Shown: piece by piece, positions 61,155 to 64,000 of the stretch
Layout of the letters: each line of letters begins with the position of its first letter
Numbering within the stretch: the first letter of the stretch is position 1
Origin: Streptomyces sp. TLI_146
GTDB lineage: Bacteria; Actinomycetota; Actinomycetes; Streptomycetales; Streptomycetaceae
Assembly (NCBI RefSeq): GCF_002846415.1
Contig: NZ_PJMX01000001.1
Coordinates: 2,046,001-2,110,000 of the forward strand
Direction of reading: 5' to 3'
DNA length: 64,000 bases
Translations under genes and position numbers: made by a program
The notes under the pieces: model-generated
What the model was told of the DNA's origin: nothing
Databases searched by the model: none
Seen by the model: only the letters and a program-made list of their open reading frames with translations

Positions 61155-62050
61155 TGCTCACCGACGACCACCGGGCCTGGGGGTTCACCACCTCCACCGG
61201 ACTCGGCTTCACCCACCACACCATCGTCGACGCCCACTTCGACGCGTGCCGGGACGCCTACCTCGGCCTGCTAGGGCAGGCGGGCATCCGGCCCGGCGCG
61301 CACGTCCTGGACGCGGGCTGCGGCGGCGGGGACTTCCTGCCATGGCTGGCCGACCTGGTCGGCCCGGAGGGCCGGGTCTCGGCGGTGGACCTGGCCGAGG
61401 AGAACGCGGCGCTGGCCGCCGAACGGCTGGCGGAATGGTCCCCCATCTGCCCGGTGGACATCCGCCGCGCCGATCTGCTGGAACTCCCCTTCGCGGACGC
61501 CACGTTCGACGCCGTCTGGTGCGCCAACACCGTGCAGTACCTGAACGACTCCGAACTGGCCCTCGCGCTGCGCGAGCTGCGGCGGGTGGTGCGGCCCGGC
61601 GGCACGATAGCGGTGAAGGACCTGGACGCCCACCTGATCACGGCCCGGCCGACGGACCCGTATCTCTTCGCGGACTTCTTCCGCGCGGCGGTACGCACTC
61701 CCGGATACGCGGCCCAGCTCCTGCGCACCCGTGATCTCCACCGCCATCTGAAGGCCGCGGGCCTGACCGAGGTGCGGCAACAGGCCGTCCTGATCGAGCA
61801 CTTCTCCCCGCTCACCCCGCAGGCCCGGGCCTTCTACGCGCCGACCTGCGCCCGGCTCGCCGAACAGGCCCTGGCGCTCGGGCTGAGCGAGGAGTGGCGC
61901 CGCTTCGCGGACCCGGACGCGGCGGACCACCCGCTCGACGGACCCGACGGATATATCAGCGAGGGCAATGTGCTGGCCGTCGGGACGGTGCCCGGCGAGC
62001 GGGAATTGCGCGCGCCCGTCGCTCGTTCTGCGGGAGAGGAGCACATCTAA
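61154..62050 (+). CDS. Class I SAM-dependent methyltransferase
   Basis: Methyltransferase of 298 residues. Motif I is VLDAGCGGGDFL, the acidic end of motif II is VSAVDLAEEN, motif post-I is FDAVWCANTVQYL and motif III is ELRRVVRPGGTIAVKDLD. It belongs to the Methyltransf_11/UbiE-like group. It starts on the stop of the hydrolase gene (TGATG) at 61154. It is the second methyltransferase of the operon, so the product may be methylated twice. Substrate unknown. Confidence 0.9.
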   Translation: MLTDDHRAWGFTTSTGLGFTHHTIVDAHFDACRDAYLGLLGQAGIRPGAHVLDAGCGGGDFLPWLADLVGPEGRVSAVDLAEENAALAAERLAEWSPICPVDIRRADLLELPFADATFDAVWCANTVQYLNDSELALALRELRRVVRPGGTIAVKDLDAHLITARPTDPYLFADFFRAAVRTPGYAAQLLRTRDLHRHLKAAGLTEVRQQAVLIEHFSPLTPQARAFYAPTCARLAEQALALGLSEEWRRFADPDAADHPLDGPDGYISEGNVLAVGTVPGERELRAPVARSAGEEHI

Positions 62051-62078
62051 CGGACCTGCGGTCCGCGGGAGGCACGGA

Positions 62079-62486
62079 GTGAACAGCGAGCAGGACACCA
62101 TCCGCAGGATCCTCACCGAGACCGGGGACACCTGGGCGGTCGTGGGTCTGTCGTCCAACGAGCGGCGCGCGGCGTACGGAGTGGCGGCGGTGCTCCAGCG
62201 GTACGGCAAGCGGATCGTGCCCGTGCACCCCAAGGCCGAGACGGTCCACGGCGAGCAGGGCTATCCGTCGCTGGACGCGATTCCGTTCAAGGTCGACGTG
62301 GTGGATGTGTTCGTGAACAGCGAGCTGGCCGGTGACGTGGCCGACCAGGCCGTGGCCGCCGGGGCCGAGGCGGTCTGGTTCCAGCTCGGGGTGATCGACG
62401 ACGCGGCGTACGAGCGGACCCGGGCGGCGGGGCTCGACATGGTCATGGACCGGTGCCCGGCGATCGAGATACCCCGGCTGGGCTGA
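62079..62486 (+). CDS. CoA-binding domain protein (YccU-like)
   Basis: Small Rossmann-fold protein of 135 residues: TWAVVGLSSNERRAAYGVA is the CoA-binding loop, followed by KRIVPVHPKAETVHGEQGYPSL, VDVVDVFVNSELAGDVA and the Cys in MDRCPAIE. Family members bind CoA but their role is unclear. The GTG at 62079 has GGGAGG upstream, 28 bases after the methyltransferase, so it is probably the last gene of the operon or an adjacent housekeeping gene. Confidence 0.88.
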   Translation: MNSEQDTIRRILTETGDTWAVVGLSSNERRAAYGVAAVLQRYGKRIVPVHPKAETVHGEQGYPSLDAIPFKVDVVDVFVNSELAGDVADQAVAAGAEAVWFQLGVIDDAAYERTRAAGLDMVMDRCPAIEIPRLG

Positions 62487-62678
62487 GGCTCGCCCCGGAG
62501 GCCGGCCCCGGAGACCCGCCCGGGCGACTCGCACACGGCGCTGTACCGGCCGTGCCGCACACCCCGTTCTCGCCCGGTCGCGGCCCGCTGCCGCCTCCCG
62601 TCCGCTGTACCGGACCGCCCGGCGCGCTCATACTGGCGCCGTCCCCCAGCTCCCGAACAAACCCACGGGAGGCGTTCC

Positions 62679-63548
62679 TTGCTCAAGCTCGTCCGCACCC
62701 CGGACGGCCGGAAGCTGGCCGTCGAGAGCCGGGGGCACCCCCTGGGCAGACCGGTGTTCCTGCTGCACGGCACACCGGGCAGCCGGCACGGCCCCGCTCC
62801 CCGCAGCACCGTGCTCTACCGGATGGGCGTCCGCCTCATCACCTTCGACCGGCCGGGGTACGGGGACTCGGACCGGCGGCCGGGGCGCCGCGTCGTGCAC
62901 GCGGCGGAGGACGTGGCGGCGATCGCCGACGCCCTGGGCATAGGCGAGTTCGCCGTGGTGGGGCGCTCCGGCGGCGCGCCGCACGCGCTGTCGTGTGCCG
63001 CGCGCCTTCCGGGGCGTACGGCCAAAGCGGTGGCGCTCGTACCGCTGGCGCCGCGCGACGCGGACGGCCTCGACTGGTTCGACGGCATGACCGAGGACAA
63101 CGTCCGGGCGTACACGATCGCGGCGGGCGGCCCGGAGGCGGTGACCGCCGCGTTCGAGCTGCGGGCGGAGGAGATACGGGCGGATCCGAGGGCGACGGTC
63201 ACCGCCATGCACGGCATGGTGCCGGAGCCGGACCGGGAGGTGCTGACGGACGCGGCGATCCGGGCGCTGCTCGTCCGCAACTTCGCGGAGGGGCTGCGCT
63301 GTTCGGCCGACGGATGGGTCGACGACGTGCTGGCGCTGAGCTCGCCCTGGCAGTTCCGGCCGGAGGACATCCGTACGCCGGTGCTGCTGTGGCACGGAGA
63401 GCAGGACGTCTTCGCGCCCGCGCAGCACACCCGGTGGCTGGCCGAGCGGATCCCGGGGGCACGCCTGGAAGTACCCCCGGACGCGGCGCACTTCGGCGCG
63501 CTCGCGGTGTTCACCCGCGCCCTGCGCTGGGCGGCGGCCTGCTCCTAG
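62679..63548 (+). CDS. Alpha/beta hydrolase
   Basis: Hydrolase of 289 residues with VFLLHGTPGSRHG (oxyanion), FDRPGYGDSDR, the nucleophile elbow VVGRSGGAPHAL, acid in LWHGEQDVFAP and histidine in PPDAAHFGAL. The start is the TTG at 62679 with GGGAGG nine bases upstream. It is separated from the operon by 192 bases, so it may be independent. It belongs to the proline-iminopeptidase/epoxide-hydrolase-like group. Substrate unknown. Confidence 0.88.
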   Translation: MLKLVRTPDGRKLAVESRGHPLGRPVFLLHGTPGSRHGPAPRSTVLYRMGVRLITFDRPGYGDSDRRPGRRVVHAAEDVAAIADALGIGEFAVVGRSGGAPHALSCAARLPGRTAKAVALVPLAPRDADGLDWFDGMTEDNVRAYTIAAGGPEAVTAAFELRAEEIRADPRATVTAMHGMVPEPDREVLTDAAIRALLVRNFAEGLRCSADGWVDDVLALSSPWQFRPEDIRTPVLLWHGEQDVFAPAQHTRWLAERIPGARLEVPPDAAHFGALAVFTRALRWAAACS

Positions 63549-63646
63549 GCCGGACGACCGCCCGTGGCACGACAGGGCCCACCCGCCTCTGAACCTGCTG
63601 CCTGGACCAGAGACAAAGCGAGGAAAGCCCCCGTCCCTGGACCTCC

Positions 63647-64000
63647 CTAGACCGGCTGGATCTCGATGTCCCGGTCCAGCCGCTGCCAGGCGCGGGCCGC
63701 CTCCGCGATCGGATGGTCCACGCCCAGGCGTTCGGCGGCCGGTTCGATCACCGCCGCGCGCATCCCGGCCGCGTCGTCGCCCCGGTCCGCCGCCCGCAGG
63801 GTGACCGCCAGGTTCGACCGGCAGACCAGCACGTCCGGATGCCACGGCCCGAGCTTGTCGAGCAGTCCCTCCAGCGCCGCGTACTCCCACCGCTCGGCCA
63901 GGTCTACCCGGCCCAGGTCTCCGTACACGTTCGCCAGGTTGACGGCCGCGCAGAGCGTGAACGGGTGCTGGGGGCCGAGCGCCCGCTCCAGCCGGTCGCG
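63647..64000 (-). CDS. Tetratricopeptide repeat protein, probable FxsT, N-terminus beyond window
   Basis: Only the last 118 residues are visible, and the frame is open to the window edge. It shows repeated TPR units of the type LGPxHPxxLxxxxNLA (ALGPQHPFTLCAAVNLANVY, LGPWHPDVLVCRSNLAVTLR, RLGVDHPIAE) and ends with WQRLDRDIEIQPV. The terminal R-I/L-x-x-D-I/L-E-x-x-P signature is typical of the TPR partner protein of FxSxx-COOH cyclophane RiPP systems in Streptomyces. The identity is probable rather than certain because the NB-ARC-like core is not in view. Confidence 0.7.
   Translation of the reverse strand, partial: RDRLERALGPQHPFTLCAAVNLANVYGDLGRVDLAERWEYAALEGLLDKLGPWHPDVLVCRSNLAVTLRAADRGDDAAGMRAAVIEPAAERLGVDHPIAEAARAWQRLDRDIEIQPV

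Overview
The window looks like a chromosomal segment of a Streptomyces species or very close relative. The evidence is the high G+C content, GTG and TTG starts, very tight gene spacing, and lineage markers: a WhiJ-type XRE/DUF5753 + DUF397 + anti-sigma-kinase module, a mycothiol-dependent enzyme family, an ECF41 sigma factor, a cysteine-tailed BioB and an FxSxx-COOH-type TPR protein. From memory, the order tripeptidyl aminopeptidase - urease - WhiJ-type module - biotin genes - purB matches a conserved Streptomyces core neighbourhood. No tRNA, rRNA, IS element or CRISPR array was seen.

Layout. 1-6278: a secreted S33 aminopeptidase (cut by the window edge) and a complete urease operon ureABCFGD on the minus strand. 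6489-8776: an orphan YefM/Phd antitoxin divergent from a ClpP paralogue and a small partner, then a secreted NlpC/P60 hydrolase behind a c-di-AMP riboswitch. 8845-10632: the WhiJ-like regulatory triad. 10649-15476: biotin genes bioF divergent from bioB-bioA-bioD plus a VOC protein. 15592-22704: a methyltransferase, a MacB/FtsX-type ABC exporter and two CNNM/HlyC-type CBS-domain membrane proteins. 22737-27295: an orphan holin-like protein, a mycothiol-dependent maleylpyruvate isomerase-family fusion, an SGNH hydrolase, purB and mug. 27418-33402: two hypotheticals, an ABC-2 transporter divergent from its probable two-component system, and an ROK regulator. 33680-44808: regulators (GntR/UTRA, ECF41 sigma, MocR, Lrp) mixed with an alpha/beta hydrolase, an EamA exporter, a PhoD phosphatase, an ACT-GNAT fusion and a Cys/Met PLP enzyme. 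44859-52685: a DUF885 peptidase-like protein, rhodanese and Lrp pair, sbcCD and a YigZ/IMPACT protein.

52990-62486 holds the most unusual part. It is a tightly packed, mostly overlapping plus-strand operon encoding a P-loop kinase-like protein, a GH3-type acyl-adenylating amide synthetase, two methyltransferases, a FAD monooxygenase, two proteins of unknown function, a LysR effector domain without its DNA-binding half, an alpha/beta hydrolase broken by an apparent one-base deletion, and a CoA-binding protein. It has the shape of a small biosynthetic operon without PKS or NRPS enzymes, and I do not recognise it as a described pathway. The window ends in a partial TPR gene, probably fxsT.

Regulatory sequence is rich. 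It includes a PHO-box pair upstream of phoD (and weaker relatives upstream of the urease and CBS-domain genes), a TGTACA YefM-type operator, a dre-like GntR palindrome, paired repeats between the ABC transporter and its two-component system, and several strong terminator hairpins between convergent genes.
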